From an uncultured Oscillospiraceae bacterium (lineage in GTDB: Bacteria; Bacillota; Clostridia; Oscillospirales; Oscillospiraceae): a stretch of DNA of 25,193 bases. Positions 14,964 to 22,871 of the stretch are shown here, one piece after another (the first letter of the stretch is position 1; each line of letters begins with the position of its first letter). The position numbers and the translations under genes were made by a program. A model generated the notes under the pieces. That model searched no databases and had not been told where the DNA came from. It worked only from the letters and a program-made list of their open reading frames with translations. The stretch covers positions 1-25,193 of the forward strand of contig CAAERF010000005.1 of assembly GCA_900758315.1 (NCBI GenBank), given 5' to 3'.

Positions 14964-15656
14964 TTACTGGACGCTGGTCACCGTGAGACTGTTGATCCAG
15001 GACTCTACCGTCGCCTGGCTGGGGCCGATCTCACTGTTGTCGTCCTCATAGGCGTCCTGGGGCACACGGCTCAGGAAGAGCAGGCTGTAACCGTCTGCCT
15101 CCGCCACCACCGCGTCCACCACGGTGCTGTCCTCGTTGCTGCCGGTTCTCCAGCGGTAGTGGGTACCCGTGCTGCCGGCAACCGTGATCTTCTCGGTCAC
15201 GTCAAACTCGTCGGGGTTGTACTCGTCCATATAGGCTTCGGCGCTGTGGTTGGTGGGGAACCGTCCCAAAACCACCGTGGCACCATCCACTTGCAGGGTC
15301 TGGATATAGCTGTCCGCATCGGGATCGCCGTCGCTGGTGGGGGTTACTCCCGCCGCAAAGCTACCAGTGAACAGGGGTTTGCCCTCCTGTTTCTCCTCCG
15401 GCTCCTGGACAGGCACAGAGCTGTCCGGCGTCACCGGTTCCGCCGGTACGGAGCTGTCAGCAGGTGCGCTGGTGTCGGCGCTGGAGGCCGGTTCGATCTC
15501 CTGGGGCGCGGCACTCTGATCCGCCGGAGCGCTGGATGTGACCGAAGTCTCCGGCTGACTGCCGGCGGACGAACCGGTGCCAGCTCCCGCAGAGCAGGCG
15601 GTTGTCAGGCACAGTGCGGCGATCAGGACGCCGATTCCAAACAGTTTCTGTTTCAT
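14964..15656 (-). CDS. Lipoprotein with Ser/Pro/Glu-rich linker, unknown function
   Basis: This is a 230-residue surface lipoprotein. The ATG at 15656 is chosen because GGAAGGGA lies 7 nt upstream and it gives a good signal peptide; the longer open frame above it has no such features. Residues 1-21 (KLFGIGVLIAALCLTTAC) end in the lipobox LTTAC with Cys21 as the lipidation site. A low-complexity linker rich in Ser, Ala, Pro, Asp and Glu runs to about residue 105. A folded C-terminal domain of about 120 residues (from LFTGSFAAGV to SLTVTSVQ) has several alternating beta stretches. I recognise no family. It is a single-gene unit with its own terminator. Confidence 0.82.
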   Translation of the reverse strand: MKQKLFGIGVLIAALCLTTACSAGAGTGSSAGSQPETSVTSSAPADQSAAPQEIEPASSADTSAPADSSVPAEPVTPDSSVPVQEPEEKQEGKPLFTGSFAAGVTPTSDGDPDADSYIQTLQVDGATVVLGRFPTNHSAEAYMDEYNPDEFDVTEKITVAGSTGTHYRWRTGSNEDSTVVDAVVAEADGYSLLFLSRVPQDAYEDDNSEIGPSQATVESWINSLTVTSVQ

Positions 15657-15783
15657 AGATCGTTCCCTTCCTTTCCTGGGAGCAAATGGTGGAGCGGCGC
15701 GGGTTTCGTGCGCCGTCGCTTCTTCGTCTACTTTAATGCACAGCCCCGGTTCTGTCAACCCTTTCCTCCGGCCCTTCTCACCC

Positions 15784-15812
15784 TTGTATCCGGTTCGGTT
15801 TTCCTGTATAAT
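15784..15812 (+). promoter_or_regulatory. Promoter of the flavoprotein gene
   Basis: TTGTAT (15784-15789) and TATAAT (15807-15812) with a 17-bp spacer lie 40 bp before the ATG at 15852. Confidence 0.7.
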
Positions 15813-15851
15813 GGGTGGAAATAACACCAAAATCGTGAGGAGATGGACGCC

Positions 15852-17069
15852 ATGGAAGTTGCGATTATCGGCGGCGGTGCGGCAGGCATGATGGCCGCGC
15901 TGACGGCGGCGGAGTGGACGGACAGCTCCGTGGTCCTGCTGGAGCGGCAGTCCCGGCTGGGCCGCAAGCTGCTGGCCACTGGCAACGGCCGCTGCAACCT
16001 GAGCAATCTCCATTGCGCCCCCCAGCACTACCACGGCCGGTCACCGGATTTTGTCCGTCCCGCTCTGGACGCCTTCGGACCCGAGGATACCCTGGCCTAC
16101 TTCCGGCGACTGGGTCTCCTGTGCCGGGCCGAGGACAGTGGACGAGTGTACCCGCTCTCCGACCAGGCCAACAGCGTGCTGGATACCCTGCGTCTGGCTC
16201 TGGAAGGCTTCGGCGTGACCGTGCGCACCGACTGTCAGGTCTCCGCCATCGCCCCTCAGTCCTCCGGTTTTCTGCTGACCACCTCCGCAGGCACCCTCTT
16301 TGCGGACAAGGTGATTGTCACCGCCGGCGGTGCGGCCTCCCCTAAGCTGGGCGGGACCCGGGACGGCTATCAGCTGCTCCGGAGTCTGGGCCACCGCTGT
16401 ACCAAGCTCTACCCCTCCCTGGTCCAGCTACGGACTGACACCACCTACACCCGCGCCCTGAAGGGCGTCCGGGCTGAGGCCGCCGTCACCCTGAAAAATG
16501 GACAGGCAGTTATCGCCCGGCAGCGGGGTGAGGTCCAGTTCACCGACTACGGCGTCAGCGGACCGGTGATCTTTGAGCTGTCCCGGGCCGCCGTCACCGA
16601 GGAGGGCCCTCTGACCCTGTCTCTGGACCTGGTGGAATCCCTCAGCCAAGGCGAGCTGGTGGAACTGCTGGCGGAAAAGCAGCAGCTGCTGCCCGGCCTG
16701 ACCCTGGAAAATCTGCTCACCGGCGTGCTCCACAACCGGCTGGGCCGGACCGTCCTCCGTTACAGCGGCCGGAAGCTGACCCAGAGCGTCAGTGAGCTGT
16801 CCCGCCGGGATCTGGCCCACATCGCCCGGAGCTGCAAGGCCTTTCAGCTGGAGGTCACTGGGAACCAAGGGCTGGAGCACGCACAGGTCACCGCCGGTGG
16901 GCTGCGCACCGATCAGTTCTATCCCGAAACCCTGGAGAGCCGGTGCTGTCCCGGTCTCTACGCCGCAGGGGAGGTGCTGGACGTAGACGGTGACTGCGGC
17001 GGCTTCAACCTCCAGTGGGCCTGGTCCAGTGGCCGGCTGGCGGGATTCTTGGGCCATAATGACGATTAA
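15852..17069 (+). CDS. HI0933/BaiN-family NAD(P)/FAD-dependent oxidoreductase
   Basis: This 405-residue flavoprotein begins with a Rossmann dinucleotide motif, IIGGGAAGMMAA. The ATG at 15852 is used because GAGGAG ends 9 nt before it; an ATG three codons earlier directly touches that site. Family marks follow: LLERQSRLGRKLLATGNGRCNLSN near the N-terminus, VIVTAGGAASPKLGGTRDGYQL in the middle, and the C-terminal FAD contact GLYAAGEVLDVDGDCGGFNLQWAWSSG. Length fits the HI0933 (YhiN) family. Some members in gut clostridia are named BaiN and linked to bile acid reduction, but most have no assigned substrate, and nothing nearby points to bile acids. It is a single-gene unit. Confidence 0.92.
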   Translation: MEVAIIGGGAAGMMAALTAAEWTDSSVVLLERQSRLGRKLLATGNGRCNLSNLHCAPQHYHGRSPDFVRPALDAFGPEDTLAYFRRLGLLCRAEDSGRVYPLSDQANSVLDTLRLALEGFGVTVRTDCQVSAIAPQSSGFLLTTSAGTLFADKVIVTAGGAASPKLGGTRDGYQLLRSLGHRCTKLYPSLVQLRTDTTYTRALKGVRAEAAVTLKNGQAVIARQRGEVQFTDYGVSGPVIFELSRAAVTEEGPLTLSLDLVESLSQGELVELLAEKQQLLPGLTLENLLTGVLHNRLGRTVLRYSGRKLTQSVSELSRRDLAHIARSCKAFQLEVTGNQGLEHAQVTAGGLRTDQFYPETLESRCCPGLYAAGEVLDVDGDCGGFNLQWAWSSGRLAGFLGHNDD

Positions 17070-17126
17070 AGCGGCTCGAGTGGGCGTATTTTCGTCGTTT
17101 TTTCTCCAATATCCTAATATATTTGA

Positions 17127-17155
17127 TTGACAAATATCGCAAAAAGGTGTAAACT
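17127..17155 (+). promoter_or_regulatory. Promoter of the small membrane protein gene at 17221
   Basis: TTGACA (17127-17132), 17-bp spacer, TAAACT (17150-17155). The predicted leader is about 60 nt. Confidence 0.7.
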
Positions 17156-17220
17156 CTAACCATAGACATCCCAGTGGAGTAACGATCCAGCCCTGACCCT
17201 TACATCCGGGAAGGCAGGCG

Positions 17221-17424
17221 ATGAATATGGAAAAAGTGGATTATCTGATCCTGATCTGTCTCGCAGCGGCGTTGCTCATTGTCATCGGACTGCTCAATTT
17301 ATCCGATCTTCTGTTCAGTGGGATCGCCACTGTAGGGATCCTGATTCTGATGGCAGCGATCCGCGTCATTCGACTGGAACGGCGTGACACGCAGGATGAC
17401 GGCGCCTCAAATGGCGCACCCTAA
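17221..17424 (+). CDS. Small two-helix membrane protein, unknown function
   Basis: A 67-residue protein with two hydrophobic segments, about residues 7-25 (DYLILICLAAALLIVIGLL) and 31-47 (LFSGIATVGILILMAAI), then a charged tail (RVIRLERRDTQDDGASNGAP). GGAAGGCAGGCG precedes the ATG at 17221; an ATG at codon 3 is the other option. It has its own promoter and a strong terminator, so it is probably a real gene. No family is recognised. Confidence 0.7.
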   Translation: MNMEKVDYLILICLAAALLIVIGLLNLSDLLFSGIATVGILILMAAIRVIRLERRDTQDDGASNGAP

Positions 17425-17461
17425 CTATGCCCCTACCTAAATTCCTTTCTTATCCCTTTAA

Positions 17462-17506
17462 GAGAAGGTGGCCCGCATGCCGCAGGCCACCTTCTCGCTC
17501 TTTTTT
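17462..17506 (+). terminator. Terminator of the small membrane protein gene
   Basis: A 12-bp perfect stem GAGAAGGTGGCC/GGCCACCTTCTC (17462-17473 with 17485-17496) followed by GCTCTTTTTT. Confidence 0.9.
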
Positions 17507-17520
17507 CTCAGGTTGTTCGA

Positions 17521-18324
17521 TTATTCGTACTCGTCGTCCTCGTTGTACTCCTCGTCTCCACAGCCCAGCTCTTCGGCCAGACGGTTCATGTAGGCCTCGT
17601 ACCCATCCAGCATGTTCTGGATCTCTTTGGTGCTCTTCAGCTGGCGCTCCAAGTTGATCTCATTTTCCACCAGCGTCAGCAGCTGCCGGGCATCTGCATA
17701 GCCACCGTCTACGCTCTTGTTCAGGTAACTGAGGGACAGCTGCAGATCCTGTTCCACCTGCTCTCCGACGAAGTACTGGAGTCCCAGGAAGTACTGGGCC
17801 TCGGCGTAGTCCATCTCCGCCGCCGGCCGGATCCACTTCAACGCGGTCTCGATGTCCTCCGCGACCCCTTTTCCGTAGAAGTAGCACACGCCCAGGTTAA
17901 AGCAGGCCATGGGATTGCCCATCTCCGCCGCCTGCCGGTAATAGGTCAGGGCCTGCTCCATGTTGGTATCGGTACCGATGCCCTGCTCATAGAACATGCC
18001 CAGGTGACACAGGGCGTTGGAGTCAGACGGATTTTCCTTTACTTCCTTCCTGACGTAGTCCAGGGCCCGGTTGCCGTCCTTCTTTACGCCCAGTCCGTAG
18101 GCGCACTGGAGCGCCAGGCAGACCCAGGCCTCATTCAGGCCATTTTCCGCCGCCTTTTCCCACCAATGGAAGGATTGCGCATACTCCTTGTTCTGATAAT
18201 AGACGCGGGCCAGATTATACTGCGCTACGCCGTCGCCCTCCTGGGCCGCCTGAAGGTACTGCTCCGTGAGCTCCTCCAGATCCACGTTCCGCTGCACAGT
18301 CTGTTCCTGTTTTTTCTCGTCCAT
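17521..18324 (-). CDS. Sel1/TPR-repeat protein
   Basis: A 267-residue protein built of about five helical Sel1-type repeats over residues 25-205, each with the pattern A..LG..Y..G.GV..D...AL.Y...AAE.G (clear copies: CHLGMFYEQGIGTDTNMEQA, NLGVCYFYGKGVAEDIETA, FLGLQYFVGEQVEQDLQLS). Such repeats bind other proteins. There is no signal peptide, so it is probably cytoplasmic. The tail is very acidic (DEEYNEDDEYE). The ATG at 18324 is preferred because AAGGAAG lies 8 nt upstream; a GTG three codons earlier has no spacing. It stands alone on this strand and its partner is unknown. Confidence 0.85.
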   Translation of the reverse strand: MDEKKQEQTVQRNVDLEELTEQYLQAAQEGDGVAQYNLARVYYQNKEYAQSFHWWEKAAENGLNEAWVCLALQCAYGLGVKKDGNRALDYVRKEVKENPSDSNALCHLGMFYEQGIGTDTNMEQALTYYRQAAEMGNPMACFNLGVCYFYGKGVAEDIETALKWIRPAAEMDYAEAQYFLGLQYFVGEQVEQDLQLSLSYLNKSVDGGYADARQLLTLVENEINLERQLKSTKEIQNMLDGYEAYMNRLAEELGCGDEEYNEDDEYE

Positions 18325-18412
18325 ACAGTTCACTTCCTTTTCAGCTGCATCACGCAGCGATATTCTTTATCCGCCTATTATAGCATTTTCCCCACAAGAA
18401 AGTAAATACAGT

Positions 18413-19291
18413 TCAGGACCGGCACGCTGCCTCCCGTTTTCTATGGCCCCAGCACTCGCCAAAGGCCGCGCCGCCCAGGATCAGCACCGCACCCACCATC
18501 TGGATCAGGCTCAGCTGTTCCTGAAGACAGAGGGTGGAAAACACCAGGGTGGACAACGGCTCCAGGTAGCCGCAGATGGCCACCGACTGGGCGGGCAATC
18601 CTCCCACGCCGGAAAAGTACAGATAGCATCCGACTCCGGTGTTCACCACGCCCAGCAGCAGGATGGGCAGGATGCTGGCCCGCGGCACCGAGATGGAGAA
18701 GCCCTCCCGGCACACCAGGAACACCGATACCACCACAAAGGCTCCCACCAGCTGCCACAGGGCGTTTTCCAGACCGGTGACCCCGGCTGCTTTCTTATTG
18801 CACAGGATCATCACCGCGTACATCACCGCCGCGAAAAAGCCGCAGGCCAGGCCCCAGGACAGTCCGCTGTCCGCCAGGGCGTCAAAGTCCACCAGCACCA
18901 TTCCGCAGAAGGCCGCCAGGATGCCCAGCACCTTGGTGGCCTTTAATCGCTCCCGGAACACCAGCGGTGACAGGGCCATGACGATCACCGGGCCAAAGTA
19001 GCTGGCCAGGGTGGCCAGTCCCACCCCGATCTGCCGGTAGCCCTCGTAGAGAAACATCCAGTTGGCGCCCATGGCCATCCCGGACAGAAACAGGTAGATA
19101 AAGCGCCTTCTGTCCCGAATCGCCTGAAACTTCCCCCGGCTCAGCAGGAAGGCCGCCACCAGAAACAGACCGCCGATGAGGGTCCGGAAAAAGACGATCT
19201 CATAGCTGTTCAGGTCAATATAGCTGGACACCACGCCGTTGGACCCAAACAGCAGCAGGGCCAGAATATACTTTACGTAATCTCTTCTCAT
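18413..19291 (-). CDS. EamA-family (DMT superfamily) transporter
   Basis: A 292-residue membrane protein with about ten hydrophobic helices in two tandem EamA halves, as in exporters of metabolites and drugs. Half one begins KYILALLLFGSNGVVSSYI, with the ARTLIGGL-like segment FFRTLIGGLFLVAAFLL; half two begins SWGLACGFFAAVMYAVMILCNKKA. The conserved end motif YLEPLSTLVFSTLCLQEQLSLIQMVGAVLILGGAA is typical. The ATG at 19291 has a GA-rich site (GAGAGGATAGAG) upstream. It follows the HxlR regulator gene by 29 bp and is likely its regulated target. Substrate unknown. Confidence 0.9.
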   Translation of the reverse strand: MRRDYVKYILALLLFGSNGVVSSYIDLNSYEIVFFRTLIGGLFLVAAFLLSRGKFQAIRDRRRFIYLFLSGMAMGANWMFLYEGYRQIGVGLATLASYFGPVIVMALSPLVFRERLKATKVLGILAAFCGMVLVDFDALADSGLSWGLACGFFAAVMYAVMILCNKKAAGVTGLENALWQLVGAFVVVSVFLVCREGFSISVPRASILPILLLGVVNTGVGCYLYFSGVGGLPAQSVAICGYLEPLSTLVFSTLCLQEQLSLIQMVGAVLILGGAAFGECWGHRKREAACRS

Positions 19292-19320
19292 CTCTCTATC
19301 CTCTCCGCGGGACCCTCCGG

Positions 19321-19683
19321 TCAGTTGGCCTCCTCCAGCTCTCCGGCCATCCGCCTCTGATACTGGTCCCCCCAGCGCCACATGGCGTCCAGCACCGGCT
19401 TCAGACTTTCGCCCAGCTCGGTCAGGGAGTACTCCACCTTGGGCGGCACCTCCGGATAGACCTTCCGGCTCACCAGACCGTCCGCCTCCATCCCGCGCAG
19501 ATTGGCCGTGAGCACCTTTTGGGACACATCGCCCACCGACCGCTTCAGGGCCCCAAAGCGCATGGTGCCAAAGCGCTGGAGATCCCGCAGAATGAGCACC
19601 TTCCACTTATTGGACAGCAATGCCAGCGTGGTCTCCACCGGACAGGCGGGCAGTGGTTTTCTCTGATTGTTCAACTCCGGCAT
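19321..19683 (-). CDS. HxlR-family transcriptional regulator
   Basis: A 120-residue winged helix-turn-helix protein. The family core is clear: CPVETTLALLSNKWKVLILRDL with the conserved Cys14, which can sense oxidants or electrophiles in relatives, then FGTMRFGALKRSVGDVSQKVLTANLRGMEADGLVSRKVY and the wing VPPKVEYSLTELG. Start: GGGAGG 8 nt before the ATG. It is the first gene of a two-gene unit with the EamA transporter and probably controls that unit. Confidence 0.93.
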   Translation of the reverse strand: MPELNNQRKPLPACPVETTLALLSNKWKVLILRDLQRFGTMRFGALKRSVGDVSQKVLTANLRGMEADGLVSRKVYPEVPPKVEYSLTELGESLKPVLDAMWRWGDQYQRRMAGELEEAN

Positions 19684-19718
19684 CTGTGACGCCTCCCCTC
19701 ACGCTCGTATTGCCTTCC

Positions 19719-19748
19719 ATTATAACCTGAGCAGGTGCCCTTTGACAA
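19719..19748 (-). promoter_or_regulatory. Promoter of the hxlR-eamA unit
   Basis: On the minus strand TTGTCA (19743-19748) and TATAAT (19719-19724) with an 18-bp spacer, 35 bp before the HxlR start codon. Confidence 0.65.
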
Positions 19749-19754
19749 TCGCCG

Positions 19755-20525
19755 TTATTTCAGCAGGTTCACCAGCAGAATCCCGCCGCCCAGGATCACC
19801 AGCACCGCGCCGGTGGCCCGGTTGAGCACCTTCGGATCCGCCTTGTTGGCAAATTTCGCCGCGATCTGCGCCCAGAGCAGCGTGCTCAGCACGCAGAACA
19901 CCAGCGCCGTCAGATCCGGTGCGCCGCCGATGGCGAAGTGGCTCACCGAGCCGGTCAGTGCGGTGAAGGCCATGATAAAGACGCTGGTGCCCACCGCGGT
20001 TTTCAGCTCGTATCCCAACACTGTGGTGAGGATCAACAGCATCATCATGCCGCCGCCGGCCCCTACAAAGCCGCAGATCAGGCCGATGATGATCCCGGCC
20101 ACCACGGACTGTACTGCCCGCTTTCCGGCGCTGACGCCGGCCATGGCCTCCTTGGTGGTCATCACCGGTTTGACGATGAATTTAATACCCACCAGCAGGG
20201 TCATCACCGTGGAAAATCCGCCCAAAGTCGCGCTGGGCAGCAGACTGGCCAGGTAACTGCCCACCATGGTGAAGCAGAGGACGGTGAACATCATAATCAG
20301 GCCATTTTTGATATCCAGGTTCCGGTTTTTCCCGTACGTATAGGCGGAGACCGCACTGGCCAACACGTCGCTGGCCAGGGCAATGCCCACCGCCATATAG
20401 GGATCCATATCCAGGAAGGTGATCAGCATAGGACTGATCACTGCGGCGGCGCTCATACCGGCAAAGCCGGTCCCCAGGCCCGCGCCAATTCCCGCTACAA
20501 AACAGACAATCAATTTAATCAGCAT
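19755..20525 (-). CDS. TauE/SafE-family anion exporter
   Basis: A 256-residue membrane protein with about eight hydrophobic helices in two related halves, as in sulfite and sulfonate exporters. Half one has GAGLGTGFAGMSAAAVISPMLI, half two GLICGFVGAGGGMMMLLILT followed by KTAVGTSVFIMAFTALTGSV; these Gly-rich motifs are the family mark. Its ATG lies inside the last codons of the MarR gene (11-bp overlap), so translation is probably coupled. The substrate is not shown; sulfite, sulfonates or other small organic anions are possible. No obvious terminator follows before the HxlR promoter. Confidence 0.92.
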   Translation of the reverse strand: MLIKLIVCFVAGIGAGLGTGFAGMSAAAVISPMLITFLDMDPYMAVGIALASDVLASAVSAYTYGKNRNLDIKNGLIMMFTVLCFTMVGSYLASLLPSATLGGFSTVMTLLVGIKFIVKPVMTTKEAMAGVSAGKRAVQSVVAGIIIGLICGFVGAGGGMMMLLILTTVLGYELKTAVGTSVFIMAFTALTGSVSHFAIGGAPDLTALVFCVLSTLLWAQIAAKFANKADPKVLNRATGAVLVILGGGILLVNLLK

Positions 20526-20937
20526 GGTTCATATTCTCCTCCATTCTGTCCACCATGTTGTGCAGCAGCCGAAGCTCCTCCGCAGTAAATCCCTTCGTCA
20601 GGCTGTGGAGACAGAGGCTCTGCTGCTCCGCCAGACGCCGGATCACCGGTTCCCGCTCGGGCTGCAGGTACAGTCGCCGTTTGCGCCGGTTGTTCCGGTC
20701 CGGCGTGACCTCCAGGTACCCCTCCTGATGGAGCCGCTCGATGGCTGTGGACACGTTGGACTTGGCCAGGCCCCGCAGCTCCACAATATCGCTGGCCGTG
20801 TTGCAGTCAGGGTTGTTGTGGAGAAAGAGCAAAATGTCGATCTCCAGCTGGTTCAGCCCATACTCCTTGGCCAGTGGCTGGAAGCCGGCCGCGTAATACC
20901 GTTTGAACCGGTTCATAAAGCGGATCTGATCCTTCAC
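20515..20937 (-). CDS. MarR-family transcriptional regulator
   Basis: A 140-residue winged helix-turn-helix regulator with a GTG start, chosen because AAGGAG lies 7 nt upstream. Helix-turn-helix: CNTASDIVELRGLAKSNVSTAIERLHQEGYLE at about 45-76, then the wing DRNNRRKRRLYLQPE. Flanking helices for dimerisation are visible at both ends. Length is typical. It overlaps the TauE/SafE gene by 11 bp. A 33-bp palindrome covers its own promoter, so autorepression relieved by the transported compound is the likely logic. Confidence 0.92.
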   Translation of the reverse strand: MKDQIRFMNRFKRYYAAGFQPLAKEYGLNQLEIDILLFLHNNPDCNTASDIVELRGLAKSNVSTAIERLHQEGYLEVTPDRNNRRKRRLYLQPEREPVIRRLAEQQSLCLHSLTKGFTAEELRLLHNMVDRMEENMNHAD

Positions 20938-20952
20938 GCTCCCACTCCTTCC

Positions 20953-21003
20953 GTGTTATAATTAGAACCATTCTATTTATAACACAGGATTTGCTTTTGT
21001 CAA
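20953..21003 (-). promoter_or_regulatory. MarR operon promoter with a 33-bp palindromic operator
   Basis: On the minus strand TTGACA (20998-21003) and TATAAA (20976-20981) are 16 bp apart. The dyad at 20953-20985 has arms GTGTTATAATTAGAA and TTCTATTTATAACAC around CCA, with one mismatch in 15. It covers the -10 box and the transcription start, the usual place for repression by a MarR dimer. Confidence 0.75.
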
Positions 21004-21046
21004 CCCGGTTTCTTCACCGCCCCCTTAGTTACAGAAAAGTGCCCAC

Positions 21047-21075
21047 TTTACATTTTTTCCACCTTCTATTAAGAT
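21047..21075 (+). promoter_or_regulatory. Promoter of the pyridoxamine-phosphate-oxidase-like gene
   Basis: TTTACA (21047-21052), 17-bp spacer, TAAGAT (21070-21075); the ATG is 68 bp downstream. Confidence 0.6.
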
Positions 21076-21142
21076 CATAGCTGTCGGGAGGCAATGCCGC
21101 GCTGCCCGGCGACTACAGCAAAATCCCAAGGAGGCAACCACG

Positions 21143-21535
21143 ATGAACAAGATTGTAACTGCACTGAAAGAAACCGGCACCTTTTTCGTCGCGACCACAG
21201 AGGGCGATCAGCCCCGGGTCCGCCCGTTCAGCAGCGTGTGTGAGTTTGAGGGCAACCCTTACATCTGCACCAACAACACAAAGCACTGCTACGCCCAGAT
21301 GACGGCCAATCCCAAGGTGGAGCTGTGCGGCCTCAACAAGGACGGCACCTGGATCCGCGTCCAGTGCAAGCTCACCCGGGACGACCGGGACGAGGCCCGG
21401 GCCGCTATGCTGGCCGATCCCACCGGTCCCAGCCAGCTGTACACCCTGGGCGACGGCATTTTTGAGGTCTTCCGCCTGGACGACGCTGTCTGCACCAAGT
21501 ATTCCTTCACCGCTGATCCGGAAGTAATCGCCTAA
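21143..21535 (+). CDS. Pyridoxamine 5'-phosphate oxidase-like FMN-binding protein
   Basis: A 130-residue small flavin-binding split-barrel protein. The N-terminal pattern LKETGTFFVATTEGDQPRVRPFSSVCEFEGNPYICTNNTKHCYAQMTANPKVELCGL is characteristic of the family, with VRPF and the strand CTNNTKHCYAQM expected at the flavin site. Start: AAGGAGG 8 nt before the ATG. Family members reduce or bind small flavin or nitro compounds; the true oxidase function is unlikely at this size. It is a single-gene unit with promoter and terminator. Confidence 0.9.
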   Translation: MNKIVTALKETGTFFVATTEGDQPRVRPFSSVCEFEGNPYICTNNTKHCYAQMTANPKVELCGLNKDGTWIRVQCKLTRDDRDEARAAMLADPTGPSQLYTLGDGIFEVFRLDDAVCTKYSFTADPEVIA

Positions 21536-21570
21536 ATTCTGTTTCCTGTCTCTCTTCCATCCATGACAAA

Positions 21571-21614
21571 GAGCCCCTTGGACTTCATCGGAAATCCAGG
21601 GGGTTCTTCCTTTT
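21571..21614 (+). terminator. Terminator of the oxidase-like gene
   Basis: GAGCCCCTTGGA/TCCAGGGGGTTC pair over 12 bp with two wobble pairs, followed by TTCCTTTT. Confidence 0.75.
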
Positions 21615-21665
21615 CCATCGGAAGTTTACTGGCCTTTTTTCTTTATTGCATTTTGTCATATCCGG

Positions 21666-21694
21666 TTGACAGAAAACAAGGAAAGGGTTATAGT
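21666..21694 (+). promoter_or_regulatory. Promoter of the 72-residue protein gene
   Basis: TTGACA (21666-21671), 17-bp spacer, TATAGT (21689-21694). The predicted leader is about 80 nt. Confidence 0.7.
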
Positions 21695-21779
21695 TTATTC
21701 TTGCGAATCATTCTCTTTTAGCAACAGGCATACTATGGAACAAGACTGTACATAGATCAGAATCAAAAAGAGGTGTCAC

Positions 21780-21998
21780 ATGGCAAAACAAGATCATGGA
21801 TGTCAGGATGGATGTGCATATTATGCGTTTTCCAGTAAGTTTGACAGTGATCACAACATCTTTTACTGCAAGTGGTATTTACGCAAGACGACAGAACGAA
21901 CCCGCTGCCCCTACTTTAAAGACGATGGGATAGACGAGGTGATTCTGGAGCTGTCCGGTTATTATGACAACCAGGAGAAGCCGGAGGATCCCTCATAG
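21780..21998 (+). CDS. Small Cys-containing protein, unknown function
   Basis: A 72-residue hydrophilic protein of a family I do not recognise. It has four Cys: Cys8 and Cys12 (GCQDGC), Cys30 (FYCKWY) and Cys43 (TRCPYF), spaced as in a small zinc or iron-sulfur fold. No signal peptide is present, so it is probably cytoplasmic. AAGAGGTG precedes the ATG. It has its own good promoter, which supports it as a real gene. No plus-strand terminator was seen; the hairpin at 22023-22064 might serve both directions. Confidence 0.65.
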   Translation: MAKQDHGCQDGCAYYAFSSKFDSDHNIFYCKWYLRKTTERTRCPYFKDDGIDEVILELSGYYDNQEKPEDPS

Positions 21999-22022
21999 TC
22001 CCCATCAACCTCCTCTATCTGC

Positions 22023-22064
22023 AAAAAAACGACCCCCGGATGTTCCGCCGAAATCCGAGGGTTG
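22023..22064 (-). terminator. Terminator of the GntR gene
   Basis: A 12-bp stem CGACCCCCGGAT/ATCCGAGGGTTG (two wobble pairs) is followed on the minus strand by TTTTTTT, 68 bp after the GntR stop. Confidence 0.85.
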
Positions 22065-22131
22065 TCTATGTTTCCGCCGCCAGTTGCCATTGCATTCTCC
22101 AACGGAAACAGAGACCCGTAACAGGCTGCCG

Positions 22132-22773
22132 TTATTTCTGCGGCAGCCACTCTTTTTTATAATAGTGCTCTTTCAACAGCTGATGCACCTTTTCCCGGTC
22201 GCCCTGGCGCATGGCCTCCAGAATCTTCACATGCTGCTCAAAAAAGATCTGCATGGAGCTGAGATCCTGGCTGGCATATTCCGCATTCAGCAAGGTCAGC
22301 AGGTTATAATTCTGGTTATAGCTTCTGATCAAATAGTAATTCCCGGTCCAGTCAATGATGCAGCGGTCAAAGCGATTGGAGCACAGGGCGTAATGATAGA
22401 CGTCGTTTTGTTCCACATATTCCGCCTGCTCGTCCAGCTCGTTCTGCATCTGCTCCAGCAGGCCCTCTATATCGCCGCACTCCACGCAGTAATCATAGGC
22501 ACTGTGCATGAGAAACAGTACAAACTGTGCCAGCTGGAAACAGGCCTCTCTGGATGGGGATACCACAAAAACCCCTGCGTTCAGACGATACTCCAGCAGG
22601 CCTTCCCCTACAAGCACACCGATCGCCTCCCGCAGGGGGGTGTTGCTCACACCAAATTCTCTCCGCAACTCATCCAGGTTTACCCTGCTGCCCAGCGGAT
22701 AGCTCTGGTTCAAGATTTTTTCACGCATATGGTCTAATATTTGTTGCTTGACGCTCCGTTTTAGTACCTTCAT
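22132..22773 (-). CDS. GntR/FCD-family transcriptional regulator
   Basis: A 213-residue regulator with an N-terminal winged helix-turn-helix (residues about 8-75: ILDHMREKILNQSYPLGSRVNLDELRREFGVSNTPLREAIGVLVGEGLLEYRLNAGVFV) and a helical FCD effector domain from about 85 (Asp/His-bearing helices, FEQHVKILEAMRQGDREKVHQLLKEHY at the end). In relatives the FCD domain binds organic acids or sugars, often with a metal held by His residues. Start: AAGGAGG 8 nt before the ATG. It is divergent from the efflux transporter gene and their promoters overlap, so this transporter is the likely target. Confidence 0.92.
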   Translation of the reverse strand: MKVLKRSVKQQILDHMREKILNQSYPLGSRVNLDELRREFGVSNTPLREAIGVLVGEGLLEYRLNAGVFVVSPSREACFQLAQFVLFLMHSAYDYCVECGDIEGLLEQMQNELDEQAEYVEQNDVYHYALCSNRFDRCIIDWTGNYYLIRSYNQNYNLLTLLNAEYASQDLSSMQIFFEQHVKILEAMRQGDREKVHQLLKEHYYKKEWLPQK

Positions 22774-22791
22774 ACTGCGCGCCTCCTTATC

Positions 22792-22848
22792 TTGACATCC
22801 ATTATATCATAGGTTATACTGTTTGCAAACTCTAAAATCGTGCACGAT
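22792..22848. promoter_or_regulatory. Overlapping divergent promoters with two palindromes
   Basis: For the transporter: TTGACA (22792-22797), 17 bp, TATACT (22815-22820). For GntR on the minus strand: TTGCAA (22823-22828), 16 bp, TATAAT (22801-22806). The perfect palindromes GTTTGCAAAC (22821-22830) and ATCGTGCACGAT (22837-22848) lie just downstream of the transporter -10; the first covers the GntR -35. One of them is probably the GntR operator. Confidence 0.7.
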
Positions 22849-22871
22849 ACACAATCCGGAGGCAATTTCCC

